DNA of 64,000 nucleotides from Oreocharis arfaki (taxonomy: Eukaryota; Chordata; Aves; Passeriformes; Paramythiidae): assembly GCA_013398015.1 (NCBI GenBank), contig VZRR01006745.1, positions 443,515 to 507,514 of the forward strand, read 5' to 3'. A program made the position numbers and the translations under genes. The notes beneath the pieces were generated by a model. That model was not told the DNA's origin, did not search any database, and worked only from the letters and a program-made list of their open reading frames with translations. Numbering within the stretch: position 1 is the stretch's first letter; every line of letters starts with the position of its first letter. This document shows, one piece after another, positions 1 to 11,501 of this stretch.

Positions 1-3000
1 GGGCTGGCCCTGAGGTTTTGTGTTCACATTATCCTGAGGCTCATGTTGCAGGAATGCAGGGTTGGCCAGATGTGCTGGTCACGGCATCCCCTCCCATCCC
101 AAAGTGACAGGGTACCAGCTGCCACTCCCTGCCCTCAGCAGCCTGGTGTGGCCTGCCTGCAGCATGGAAGGTGCTCTGGGATCCTTGGGAATGGCCACCA
201 GCACATCAGTGTGAGCTTTCAGTGAACATCAGTTCCAAGACACAACACTGAGAGAGTAAGAGCAGTCGAGGAACTTTTCCCCCTTGGAAGTGATGTTCAT
301 CTCCTCCCCCAGCCCAGCATATGGAATTCTGGATCACATTTCTCTCTCTTGCCAATAAATATTGCAGATTTATTGCTCTCTACCTGGTGGGTAGTAAATT
401 GCATTCCACCTCTGTTATAAGGCTCTTTGCTATGACACAGCCTTGCAGCTCCATTAAACCTTAATTACAGCAACACTTCATTGGGTTGCCGTGATGGCCC
501 GAGTGCCATTGCAGTAGGGAGGATGTATGGCCAAAACAGGCTGATGCAGAGGGGCTTTGTTTTGTTTTCTTTCCTCCCTTTTTAAGGATTATGGAGAGTT
601 GAGCCCAGCAAAGGGAATAGAGGGAGCCTCGGCCTCCTGCTCTCTGCTCATTTTCCACAACAGCTGGCGTCACCTGCCACAGCCCCGGCAGCTCCTCTGC
701 GCCCTGATGAAGTGCTCAGCAAACAGCCTTGCAGGCTGCCTCTAGTAAAGGGCTGATTTGCATTTGTGCTGATGGGATGCATCCTGAAGCCAGAGTTATC
801 CCTGGGTTTGGTTGCGTGAGGAGCACGGAGTTTGGCCAGATGGAACATCAGGAGCAGCAGGGCACTTGGATTTCTACAGGCTGCAGCAAGACAAATTGAA
901 GAGCGGCTTTGCTGGTGTGCAGGCTCGTCCTGCAGCAGGCAGCTTGCTGTGTGTCAGCTCAGGGCGCTGTTTCTGGTGCCATCTGTCCTTCCCTGCAGCC
1001 TCTGACAGGGACTGAGGCTTTGCTTCAGCAACCTCTGGCTGCTGAGGCAGCTCCTCGGAGGCCGGCGCTGCCTGATGCGTTCCCCAAGCTCCTCTGGCCC
1101 TGCTGCCTGAGGCCCCAGGAAAGGCTGGGAGAGGGTGCAGGGCTCGGTGCCTGTGGACATTGCATGTGTGGGTAGATGGTTCTCATTTCCCCCGGCAGCC
1201 AGGCACGGAGGAAGCACAGCTTGGAGCTCTGGGAGAGGCTGCCTGGTGCCTTTGCTCCCTCCGGACTGAGGGGGCTCTGCTCGGCCGTATGGCTGTTGTT
1301 TTGGAGATCATTCCTGGGGTAGGGTGAGCCCCCCAGCCCCGATGCAGGTTCAGTAGGAGTGTGCATTGCACAGACAGCTCTCCTCGGGTGGGTGCTCAGG
1401 CCTCTCTGTGGGATGATGAGCTAAGCAGAAGGCACTAATGGCTACACCAGCCACTTGGATTTGGTGCTGTTCCAGAGGTGAGGCTGTGTTGTCAGACCTG
1501 CTCAGGACAAGGACCTTTTTCATTCGCAGTTTGGGAATTATTTGCCTCCTTGGCCAGGAGTGGTGTGGTACCAAGTGTCAGATAAGAGTAGCTATGACAG
1601 TAACCAAAACACTGGGATTGTCCTCAGGATTCCGTTTGCCTTCAGTACTGATCCTGGCTGTTGTGGTCACTGTGGAATGCTCATCACCCTTGTAAGTCCC
1701 CTCATGTGAGCAAGGATGTTTATGTGACTGCATTTTACCACATTTGTAACTTTATCTGGTCGAGCATCCACACAGGGTGTACTCAGGTATCCACAGGGAA
1801 TTGCAGATAGGCAGCACAGAAATCCTCTACACCAGTGAGAGTGCAGAGAGCAGCTACCAGGAATCAGCTAAAATCCTTCTGCAAATTGAGTTTTGCTGAA
1901 CTCTTTAACGAACAACCAACACATGGGAAATACTTTCCTATGGAGAGCCTGTGTTAGAGCCCTGTTTGTCCTTATTCTCCCCTCTTGCAGCAACCTTGAG
2001 ATGTCAGACGTAGGAAATGTGGCCACAGCTGTTTATGCACTTAGAGGGTTTTTTCCAAGGCCACATCCTTCTATTCTCCCGTAGATTACTTGAAAAGATG
2101 CTGTGGGGACTCCAGAAAGCCAAGGTCTATGTGCCATGTGCAGGTGTTGCCAGGAGATTGACATTCTGAGCATTTGAAAACTATCAGAGAACTAATTTGG
2201 TGGTGGGTTTTTCCCTCTCCTCCTTCCTTCCCTCTCGAACTGAGCACTGCAAGACTTTTTGCTGGAGATTGATGTTTCTAACAGAACCACATTATTCAAG
2301 CCTCAGTCAAACAGGAGAGCACGTACCAGGAAGGAGATGGGCACCTTGTTCGATGTCTCTGGGATGAATTTTCCCTCTCCAAAGTCCTGTCCAGCCCTTG
2401 ACTTATCTTCCTCCATAGGGCAGTCAAGTTGTGCCCACCCTAAGTGGCTCAGAAAATACCACTGCATCTTCTAGGGAAATGTCATACCCTTGGTGAAAAC
2501 TGATTATTTTTCTGTGTGAAAATGGATAAATTTTGAGGAGTCTTTGTTTTAAATAACATGGGGGAGATGATATTAGATGCCTGACTTTGGTAGGTGCAAA
2601 CCAAAGGAGTTTGTTGTTTCTCCTTGGAGGGAAAACTTTTAATTTTTAAAATGCAGTTTATGTGTAGACAAATTAAAGACGTGTAAAATTAAATGGGAAT
2701 GTTTTGAAGGGACTGAAAATATATATTTTGATTAGCTCAAATGAATTTAAAAATAAATCATGGGGAAAATGAAATGTTGTTGGAGGATTTTTTTGGTCCT
2801 CATTTGAAATGAAAAATAATTTGCAATCTTGACACTTTTCATGGAATGAAAAGTCCATTTGCTGATTAAGGTCCAGATTCATCCTGGCTAATTTCAGGCA
2901 CTATTGAACTGCTTAGTGCCAAAGGGCACTTTAATCCACCTGAGGTTTAAATTGCCCTCTGGAGGTACCTATTTCTTCCATTGATAAGACAAGGGCAACG

Positions 3001-3073
3001 TGACTGGTCCTGCGTGTGCCTGAGATAACACCTGAGGTTGGCTGGCGTGGACAGGGTGCAGCGCTCTGCCTTG
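1..3073. other. Unique non-coding DNA, no gene seen
   Basis: No frame longer than about 113 codons occurs here and none resembles a known protein or is bounded by convincing splice sites. About 1000-1330 is GC-richer with scattered open frames on both strands, as expected by chance. About 2500-2900 is AT-rich (runs such as tgaaaatatatattttga) without tandem structure. No tRNA, snRNA or LTR signature was recognised. Most likely intergenic or intronic. Confidence 0.6.
350..480. promoter_or_regulatory. AT-rich block, possible conserved non-coding element
   Basis: A repeat-free AT-rich stretch with homeodomain-type cores (ccattaaaccttaattacag) and A/T motifs (caataaatattgcag, gtagtaaattgcattcc), bordered by GC-richer DNA. 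The motif content resembles vertebrate conserved non-coding elements. Nothing in a single sequence shows conservation, so this is a candidate only. Confidence 0.18.
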
Positions 3074-3131
3074 TCTTGGTGACCTCTCAGGTCCCTTCCA
3101 GCCCAAACCATTTCATGGTTTTATGGTTCTG
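3074..3131 (+). mobile_element. CR1 LINE, extreme 3' end (decayed)
   Basis: The text 'caggtcccttccagcccaaa' followed by 'ccatttcatggttttatggt' matches the CR1 3' terminus, where the 8-bp ATTCTATG repeat has decayed to ttcatggttttatggt. Orientation is plus. Only about 58 bp survive. CR1 copies are usually severely 5'-truncated, so this is a normal dead insertion. Confidence 0.75.
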
Positions 3132-3197
3132 GCTGCTCTAGGTGCTGCCCTTGTGTTCCTGTGCCCTTCCATCTCTCCCCTCAAATGCTGAGAGGCT

Positions 3198-3276
3198 TGG
3201 CTTGGGTTGGATTTGGGAGTTGGACTCTGTGATCCTCCTGAGTCCCTTCCAGCTCAGGGTGTTTTGTGATTCTATG
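3198..3276 (+). mobile_element. CR1 LINE, extreme 3' end
   Basis: 'ttggactctgtgatcctcct', then 'gagtcccttccagctcaggg', then 'gttttgtgattctatg' is the CR1 3' end of the 'lagged to the Lagging-free' type with a ...cagctcagg...ttctgtgattctatg tail; the terminal ATTCTATG is intact. It lies in the same orientation as the CR1 tail 67 bp upstream but has a different subfamily-type end sequence, so the two look like independent insertions. Confidence 0.8.
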
Positions 3277-4218
3277 TTTGATTTTTTTTTTTCTGAAGGG
3301 GGAGGAGATTTCCACTAAAAGACAGTTTTTTATCTGCTAGTTTCCTGTTAGTGGGGGAAGAAAAATCTGGAGGGCTGTCAGGATTCCTGACACCTGATGA
3401 GAAGGAAAGGAACAAGATTTGTGGTTAAGATTGAGGGAATCTTTGGTCAGGTTCGTTCTCTTCTAAGCACCACATCCCCCTACTCCCAGCTCCCACATCT
3501 GGTTGGCAGAAGGCAGGTCCTCTCCAACAGCTCCTCCACAATGTGCCAAACACTCTGCTCCATCTTTAGCACTCCTTGACCCAGAACAAAAGTGAAAATA
3601 CTTGGCATGCCAGGGAAGGTTAACAAATAAATGATGCACAGCCTTCTGCTCCCCATGACATCACTTCCATGTGAGAGAACAATCTTTGTGCCACACCTGG
3701 CGGTCTGGTGACAGCTCAGGGACACATCTGCTGCAAGTCATTTCCCATGTTGGGATTGCACAGTGCTGTCCTGCCTCGCTGGGTTCTCCACTCCCCTCTG
3801 GGTTGGGGAGGTGACCTCTGGAAGGTCAGGCCTGGCTCGCTTTGTCACCAACCAATGTCATCTTGTCGTGTCCATGAGGGCTTTGGTCACCTGTGCAGGC
3901 AGCCAGATGGCTTTGCTTTAGGTAGCTGGACATTTGGGAAGTATTATTTCTTTTAAACATGTAGCCTGTGCTGCTCTTATTTTGGGCTCATAAAACATAA
4001 TGAGATATGGGTCAACATTTAAGCCGTGTGGAAAATTACATCCTGGAAGACTTTGTGGAGCCGAAAGCTTATCTGGTATTAACTCTAATTATACCATTGA
4101 GCTGTGCAGCAGCAACTGTGGCCTTGGACTAAGAACTTACTCTCCTTCTGGAGAGCTCACCATGGCTCTTACACCTGGTGACACGAGCACTGTTCATCCT
4201 CTGCTGCATTCTGCTGGG
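3277..4218. other. Unique DNA between CR1 copies
   Basis: No gene recognised. A T-run follows the CR1 end directly (about 3280-3291). The part from about 3940 to 4150 is AT-rich and free of repeats (cataatgagat, ggtattaactctaattatac) and could be a regulatory block, without direct support. Confidence 0.5.
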
Positions 4219-4295
4219 AACCATGGAATGCTTTGGGTGGGAAGGGACCTTAGAGATGATCTAGTTCCACCCCCTGCCATGGGCAGGGACACGTT
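4219..4295 (-). mobile_element. CR1 LINE 3' fragment, minus strand
   Basis: 'aaccatggaatgctttgggt' leads into 'gggaagggaccttagagatg', 'atctagttccaccccctgcc' and 'atgggcagggacac', which is the reverse complement of the CR1 3' end. Only about 77 bp remain. It contributes part of a 149-codon plus-strand open frame that should not be taken as a gene. Confidence 0.88.
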
Positions 4296-5454
4296 TTGTG
4301 ACATGGAGCATCTCACTGCACTGAGCTCCTTCCTTGTCCACCATGGAGCGTTTTATTCACCTTTCAAGCTTCCAGAAACTTTGTCAAGCTTGTTGCAGCA
4401 GCGGCTCCTCGGCAGAGTGCGTAGGATGTGTCTGAGTGTTTCAGTCTGAGCATCGCAGGCGTGTGCTCTTGCAGGCGAGCAGGCAGCATTGGAGGCTGGG
4501 GGAAGGAGATTAAAATACAGTTGTTGGCTGATATGAAACAAAAAAAAAAAGCTTAAATAAACCACAAATTACAGAAAAAAACCCCCAAAAAATCCTGTGA
4601 GAAAGAAAGAAAGTAACAAGTCTGCGGAGGATGGATGTTTGGAACTGTTCAGCCTAATGCATGCCAGATTCCTTCTCTCCTCTCTCCCCCCGCCCCCTCC
4701 CGCTGCCTTCCCCTTACCAAATGCTGTCTGCTAAACTTCTGAAACACCCTTTGCCTTTTTGACCCTTCAACTCATCTTGAACTTAGGAAAAATTGGGGAG
4801 GCGGGAAGGACTCGTTGCCTGTGTAGTGCATGTGGCTGTGCTGGGGCAGGGGGTGTGCGCCGGGGGTCTGCGGGCGGGGGGGGCTGACATGGCTTTGTGT
4901 GCTTGATGCTCCCCTGAAAACAATTTGTATCCTGTTAATAGAATTAGTAAATATTTGTAGCTCCCTTTGAAGCCTGTGTCCCCAGGGGAAGCCTGGGGGT
5001 GGGGGGGCACAGAGAAATTAGAGACAAGTTACTGATTTAGTCATCCTGGCCCCTTCCCCCCCGCCTCTCTTTCTCATTTTCCTCCTCCTTTATGAAGACA
5101 CTAAACAGACAAATTGGAGGTTTGAAACGAGGCTTGTGCTGGTGCCTGCGGAAGTGACGGGGTGGTACTCGGGGGCCTGAGAGCTGCTAATGCAAAAGCC
5201 ATTTACATCTAATGACCCCATTTGGGAGCCAAGTTCCTGAGGGCTGGGGGGGCCCTGCCAGGCACAGAGCCCCGCAGTGGGCAGGTGCCCGGGGGGCTGG
5301 CAGGGCTCTTTGGCAGGGCACTGCTCCGTGGCATGTGGGGCTGGCTCCAGACAGCAGGATTTGCCTCGTGCCACTGTTTCCTGGGGTCTTTCAGCTCCAT
5401 CACCCTAAGTCACCAGAAAGGAAGACGTGTGTGTGTATAATTTCACTTGCTCAG
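4296..5454. other. Unique DNA with low-complexity tracts
   Basis: No gene recognised. Contains an A-run with gaaagaaagaaag (about 4537-4612), a pyrimidine/C-rich tract (about 4674-4712, ctctctccccccgccccctc) and the G-rich patch annotated separately. The parts at about 4905-4975 (ctgttaatagaattagtaaa) and 5185-5220 (ctaatgcaaaagccatttac) look like unique regulatory-type sequence. Confidence 0.45.
4842..4883 (+). repeat. G-rich tract, possible G-quadruplex
   Basis: Runs of four to eight G separated by short loops: gggg-ca-ggggg, then ggggg, then gggcgggggggg. Intramolecular G-quadruplex formation on the plus strand is plausible. One loop is about 8 nt, so it is a relaxed rather than a strict motif. 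Confidence 0.45.
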
Positions 5455-5556
5455 ATCCCAGAACCACGGAACAGTTTGGGTTGGAAGGGACCTTAAAGAG
5501 CATCTCATCCCAACCCCTGCCATGGCAGGGACACCTTCCATAGACCAGGCTGCTCC
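5455..5556 (-). mobile_element. CR1 LINE 3' fragment, minus strand
   Basis: 'gaaccacggaacagtttggg' then 'ttggaagggaccttaaagag', 'catctcatcccaacccctgc' and 'catggcagggacaccttcca' is the reverse complement of the CR1 3' end and close to the general avian consensus. It is 5'-truncated after the 'gaccaggctgctcc' segment. Confidence 0.9.
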
Positions 5557-8500
5557 CTCTCTCCTCGTCCTGGTGTAGGATTATAAACCAGGAAAGGACA
5601 GAGGAAGAAGAAAGTGATCTTGGATCGGAAAACTGAGTCATGTAGGGCTGAGACGTTTCATTTCCCGTTATTATTCCTGGTTTCTTTACAGAACTGCACA
5701 GATGCACAGGCTGAGCTTAGATCACCTGCAAGTTTTTAGGGGGTGGCCGTGTTCCAGCTCTCTGCCTCCAACAGCTGGCAGTCGGAGTCCCTGTGAGTGA
5801 CAAGGGCCACCCAAAAGGAGGCTCAGGTTTGAGGCGGGGGAAATTCAAAGAGCTGTTAGCATCTCCTGATGGCAGCTTTGCTTGGGGATGATTTTGACAG
5901 GCTTTAGGGGCAAGTCTGTACCAGTTACGTTACTTTAAGCCCGTGTTGTGCCATTGTTTAGGGAAATTCTCACTGAGTTGACAAATCCACCCAACTCCAC
6001 AGTTCTGTGATCATGCAAAGCTCTTGGCAAAGCAGCTGAGCTCTTACAGGTGAAGGGACTTGTAAAAATGTACACCTGAGGTGAGCTTTTGCCTTCCCCA
6101 CAGTCTGTAAACAAACTGCTGTGTGGGGGGAACCGAGGGGGGGACACCACATTGCCTGCAAACCACTGGGGCTGGGTTGGAAACACCGTGTGCAGTAGGA
6201 GCTGCTGTGCTCCAGGTGTAGTAGAATCAGATAAACCTGCATCTTGGTGCCATTCCAAATTAAACTGGTTGGACTCGAAAGCCTGTGTTTTGAGGGTTCA
6301 GTGTGTGTAATATCAGTGCTTTCTGTGAAGCCATGTGAAGCCTGGCTGGAATGGAAATGACGGAGGCAGCTCTCAGCTGGGAGAAAGTGCTGCTCTGCTG
6401 CTGCTGGAGGGTCAGCCTGTGCTGGAGAGGAGAGGCAGCGCTAGGTGAGAGCCACTTAAAAAAATCAACTGGCCATCACACAGTTTCCCTACGTGCTTTA
6501 GAGGATCCCCTTGTTCCTTGGAAACAGAACAAGCCATCCCAAGTGGGGCTGCCTGCTGGGTGAGGCCAGGTGGTGATGGCATCTCACACAGCTGAGAACA
6601 TGTGGGAGGCGAGGGAATGATTCCCCAAGCCCGGGATGTGAGGCTGGAAATTTGCCTTCTGAATTTTGGGGGCTGTGGAAAGCAGTGAAGGAATCTCAGG
6701 TGGATAATTTCTGTCTTGAGGGAAGGAGCAAGCAAGACAGGCTCTGTAATTGTTGGATATGGGGTTGTCTGTGTGCCAGGAATATTTAATGAGATTGACA
6801 GGCTTCACTTCTATAGCAAGAGGCAGCCAATGTCACCTCCACAAGTCTTGGTGGAGAGAAACTGGTTATCAAGAGGGCAATTCCTTGTCTGGTTCTCTCC
6901 ATGAGCTACCAAGTCACCCAGGATTACTAACTGAAATGTGTGCTTCAAGTTAGGATGGATAAATCCACTTTTCAGCTGGGAGCTTGGTGTCTTGGAAGAT
7001 TTCAACCCAGATTAAATGATTTCATTGGTTTACATGACTGAAGGTTGGCCTTCAAAGTTTGCTCGCCTAAAGAGTGCAAACCTTGAAAAAGCCCCAACCT
7101 TCAGTTGAAACATAAGCTCTGTGTAAGAAATTAAACTATAAATTGTTTGAAGCTCATGCGTTTTTCTTTCTTGAGAATAGGTTTAGAAAGAGAGAATTTT
7201 TGTAGTTGTTTCTCTCAAGTCTTGCTGGTTTTTTGTGTAAAGGCACCAACAGGAACGTTCACAAGTCTTTACTAAAGAAAACTTTGAGGAAGATAGTTGC
7301 AAAACACATTTAGTATGCTTCAACCAGCTGGATTTTCTGGCAGCTCCAGCGAAATCTAAACAAGGAAAATGATTGTCTTTTTTTGTTGTGTTTTGCAATA
7401 TTTTTCTGTCCGGACTGGACAGTACAAAGCACGTCCTCTGTGGGAAGGTGTCGCGGGCTGCAGATGAGATAAAGTTGCCTGTGATTATATGGGGTGTTTC
7501 TCAAGTGAGAGTCAGCACATGTGGAGGTCCGGTCCTTTTCACGCTCACATGCAGGGGAGAGGGAGGAAGTGCAGTCCATTAAGGAGAATGGTAAAACCAG
7601 GAGTCGAGTAAGGAACGAGGGAGCGCTCCAGGAGCGTCATGTGAGCACCTCTCCCTCCCCCTGGCTGCAGGAGGCATTGGCCAGTCCCGAGCCCCGGATC
7701 GTGTGAGCAGGGGCCTCTTTTGCAATCCTATATGTCTGCTCTACCTTTTCCAGACATGCATCTCTGGTTTTATTGAGCACACGGCTTGCTGTGGTCCTTA
7801 AGTTCCCAGCAGCTCTTTCCACTCCCCTTCCCACCCAGAGCTGAGAGAGCTATTACCAGGTAATGATGTGTCGAGCAATAGCAAGGTGGGGGAAATCGCT
7901 GAAGGAAAATGCTGATGTAGTGATGGAAGCATCCATGGTTATTTTATTCTCCTTCATGACCTGGTTTTCTACACCCAAAGCTTACTTTAAGTTGCTGCTG
8001 TTTCTCCTTAGATGGGTAGGTGGCTTTGGGCACTGACAGAACTGCAGCAGGTCTAAAAGTGTTGTAATGTTTCTCTTGTGCTAAGGTGAATTATGTTTTC
8101 AAATCCCCAGACTTGGAAAAAAATGCTTTGAAGTAGCGAGCTTTAACTTCTCTTGGGTCTGTATAGTGACAGAAAGAGTTTAATGAACTGTGGGTTTGTG
8201 TTTATCTGACTTCTTCCAAAACTGAGTCTAGTACAACTCAAAGCTCAGTCTGACTCTGTGTGACCTGATCTTGCTGGGCTCCAGGCCAGCAATAGGTGAC
8301 TTCTCCAAGTTCCCTCAGGGAGCTGACCTCAGTCTAGCAGAGATTGGGAGCATCTTGAATCGTGGTGTTGTAGAAAGCTCTGCAGAACCAAACCTGCTCC
8401 TGGATGAGTTCCCTGGGAGGTGTTGGACATCTACAGCCTGGGCTCTGCCTGGCTAAAAGTGATCTGTGATCCAGGGCTGCACCTTCTCCTGGTCCTGATC

Positions 8501-9591
8501 TCAGCCTAAACCAAGGGAAAAGCTTGCCCGGCTTCTTGTTCCATCATGAACCATTTCAATGGTTTCCCATATGTTAAATATTTCCTCAGTAAGTGGGAAA
8601 TCCAGTGTTTCTAGTGAACCTGATGTTTAATAAAGCCATTTTGAAATTATTCCTGGATAGCAGATCTGCAAATGTGCAGAAACTCCTTTTTTTTAACATC
8701 AAATGCTCAGAGTTGCGTTCTGAGATTCCCTGCAAAGACTCAAGCCCAGACTGTAAAATGTAGTTTGAAATTTAATTTCCACCAATATCAGTGTGGAAGA
8801 GATTAAAATGGGAAAGTCCACAAGGAGAAAGATTTTCTTGGTAACAAAACAAACTCCACTGTGAGCTGGTGACAGGTTTTATCAAAAATATTTTAAAAGC
8901 TGTCATTTCATATTGTTTCTGCTTTACAAAGTTGGAAATGCTGTAGAAGCTGGAGCCATTTTTAATCTCTTTAGGGAACTAATTTTACAAATCAGCCACT
9001 GTAGCTTTGATTACAACAAACTTCACTTTCTGAAAAGAGCGGCTGTGGTGAGGAGGAAAAAGCACATTCTTGTTTTGCAAACAATTTTGGTAAGTTCAAT
9101 AAAAATAGAGATAAATTATTCCAAAAAGACCCAATGGTCTTTGGAAATGCCGACAGTAAAGAAAAATTCTGACTAGAAACTGTTTTTGAAAAAGAAAAAA
9201 GCCTGGTTTCAACATAAAACACTTCTGATGCCAGGAATTTAAGCCAGCTGTCATTGTCTTTTGTATCCATAAACAAATGCTTTGGTCTCCCTAACAAATC
9301 TCAAATGAGGAAAAGGAGAATGGGAAAAGTGAGGGCTTTTCGTTGGTCTGCAGTGCCCGGGCCAGCCAGAGGCTCTGGCACAGATTTGGGGCTGCTTCCC
9401 TGGAATCCGTGCTGTGGTCAGCGAGCTGCCGAAGGCTCTGGTGAGGTCACCTGGGAGGAGAGGTTAAACCCTTCCATCAGATCCAGGGAGAGGAGATCCA
9501 GCCTGGCCATGGGTGCTCTGGAGAACCTGCCTTGAGGAGGTGCCCAGTGTCCCTCCATTCCTAACCAGCCATTCCAGCTGTTCAGAGATAT
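5557..9591. other. Unique non-coding DNA, no gene seen
   Basis: About 4 kb without a recognisable repeat or gene. Open frames are at most 107 codons. About 6900-7400 and 8540-9250 are AT-rich; 6080-6200 and 7600-7700 are GC-richer. No splice-bounded exon, RNA gene or tandem array was found. Confidence 0.55.
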
Positions 9592-9712
9592 TGGATGGGG
9601 CTCTGACCAGCCTGGTCTAGTAGAAGATGTCCCTGCACATGGCAAGGATCAGGTTGGAACCAGATAATCCTTAAGGTTCCTTCCCACCCCCACCGTTCCA
9701 TGATTCTGTGAT
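9592..9712 (+). mobile_element. CR1 LINE 3' end, plus strand
   Basis: 'ggatggggctctgaccagcc' - 'tggtctagtagaagatgtcc' - 'ctgcacatggcaaggatcag' - 'ttccatgattctgtgatt' follows the sense CR1 3' region in order, ending in the 8-mer tail. Sequence from about 9455 to 9590 may be a decayed upstream continuation but cannot be aligned with confidence. Confidence 0.9.
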
Positions 9713-10944
9713 TGCCATTTGCCATGGCTGTGCTGTGGCACGCGCTGGAGCAGGCTGGGCAGAGCGGTGTGTCAGCAGAATTTGTAACAGCTTCTTGGAA
9801 CTTCTTAACAGCTGGAAACCAGGAGTGCTTTGCTCCTCTATCTCTTTGGTCCCAGATCCTCTATTATTTCATTTTCCCTCTTTAAAGCATTAGCCCCAGC
9901 TGATGGTATCCCTGGAATGTGGGGGACAGTATCCCCCTATATCCTATTTCCTGCAATGCTGAGAGCAAAGCCCTGGAAATATGGGTGAGGATTTTGAGTG
10001 CATACATAGCTTGCAATCTTTATTCTTTATTTATATCCCGTAGATTCTGGAACCTCAACTGCTGTAATTTTCTGCCTATAGGATTCTCTGGTACCTGCTA
10101 AGTCTGGGGTTTCTCTCTTTCAGGCTGTTATGGGAAGTCTTTCCCACCTGGCTTCGTGGTAGTGTGATACTTGTAGGAACTGTATAACCCTGAGATCTTT
10201 GTTGAAAAATGTACTGTTTCATCTTAATCAAGATCTGTGCCTCAAAGATGGTGAGGTAACTGTGGGTGGACAGGCTCTGATCACACCAGCCTTGTTTCCA
10301 TAGGAATCCAGGGGAAAAAAAAAAAAGCTGACATCATTTCTGAGTCTTCTGCCTCTGTTTAGCTTCAAGTTGTTGGTGAAGGTTAAGCAGAGATGTTCCC
10401 CAGATGGTTCATCTTAGCAAGTCTCTCTCCTTTCATTAGTGATCTGTGTTGCTCTCCACTTCCGTGACCAGCTTTGCAGTGGTTAATTGGCAGGGACTGT
10501 TTGCTTTGGGTTTTTCAACTGCCTTTATCCCTGCAACTCCACCTGGGAATCACTGGCCATACCTTTTAGAATGGCACAGACCAAGTTATTTCTGAGTGCA
10601 GGGTCTGTCAGCTGTATACAACTTCCATGTGTTACACACTGATGTAAACAGACTCTCCCCTTCTCTTTGGAGTCAAACCCGAGGTCGGGAGAACATGAGG
10701 TGCTCAGCTGCACTTCACTCACAGCAGGACAGATCTGCAAGAGATGCTGTGTCCGAGTCACTTGGGTAGGATCCTGCATGGATCCCTGTCCTGCTCATCC
10801 CCAGGCACAGAAACCCAGGGCAGCTCTGCCCTGCCAAGGCTCGGAGCTGATAAAACATCTGCCTTTGCACTGAGGAGACGCTGCGGACGCGGGCGACTGT
10901 CACCGAGCTTAAAGATCGAGGCTGGGCAGAGCACGGGGTGGAGT

Positions 10945-11110
10945 GAAAAACCTCCCAGGGTAATTAATCCAGTCCTATTACTCCAGCTTTCGGCTTTGTT
11001 GTTTTTTTTCTAAAGCTGGCCTGCAAAACCCAGGTCTCAATTAATACTATTATCCTGGGGATGACATTTCCTCAGTCTGTCGTTGGTTATTTTTTAATTC
11101 TCTAATTTGT
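10945..11110. promoter_or_regulatory. TAAT-dense AT-rich block, candidate regulatory element
   Basis: About nine homeodomain-type TAAT/ATTA cores fall in 165 bp: ggtaattaatcc, cctattactcc, tcaattaatactattatcc, tttttaattctctaatttg and ttctaatctg. No transposon or tandem repeat explains the composition. The pattern is typical of vertebrate developmental enhancers, but activity and conservation are inferred only. Confidence 0.3.
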
Positions 11111-11189
11111 TCTAATCTGCACATTGCCTGCACATCAAGTCAGCCATGAAGACGCTGCATTTCCAGGTTCCTTCCTCTCCATCCTCCCA

Positions 11190-11405
11190 AAGAAATTAAA
11201 GCAAGGAGGCTGCGGGACCACAAGTGCAGGAAATAGAATTAGGGAACATATTAATTGGGGCATCAAGTAGGATTTTGTTCCAGGCGGTTTCCTTCCGTGA
11301 GCCACTTTGATGCTTCCCCTTCGCAGCTCTGTTTCTCATTAAAAGTATCCCTTAATGGCAAATGTTGTTTATGCATGTTGCAATTATGTCATGCTGTAAC
11401 CCCTG
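11190..11405. promoter_or_regulatory. Second repeat-free AT-rich block, candidate regulatory element
   Basis: Separated from the preceding block by about 80 bp. Contains gaaattaaagc, tagaattaggg, atattaattgggg, ctcattaaaag, tgtttatgcatgttgc and gcaattatgtcatgc. The motifs suggest homeodomain and POU-type binding potential. It ends at the abrupt change to G/GGA-rich sequence at about 11425. Confidence 0.28.
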
Positions 11406-11435
11406 TGCTGGCAGGCCGGGCTGATTGGCGGCGAG

Positions 11436-11501
11436 GAGCGGGAGGAGGAGGAGGAGGTCAGTTGTGGGGAGGAAGAGGGGGAGGGCGTGGGGTGGGGAGG
11501 T
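11436..11501 (+). repeat. GGA-type and G-rich tract with quadruplex potential
   Basis: A short (GGA)n run (gaggaggaggaggt) is followed by gggg-aggaa-gaggggg-agggcg-tgggg-tgggg. At least four G-runs of three or more with loops of about one to five bases allow a plus-strand G-quadruplex. It directly borders AT-rich candidate regulatory sequence. Confidence 0.5.

Noticed and set aside
9445..9591. Upstream extension of the CR1 at 9592
   Set aside because: Isolated words (gagaacctgcc, gaggtgcccagtg) hint at CR1, but the order could not be aligned by eye with confidence.
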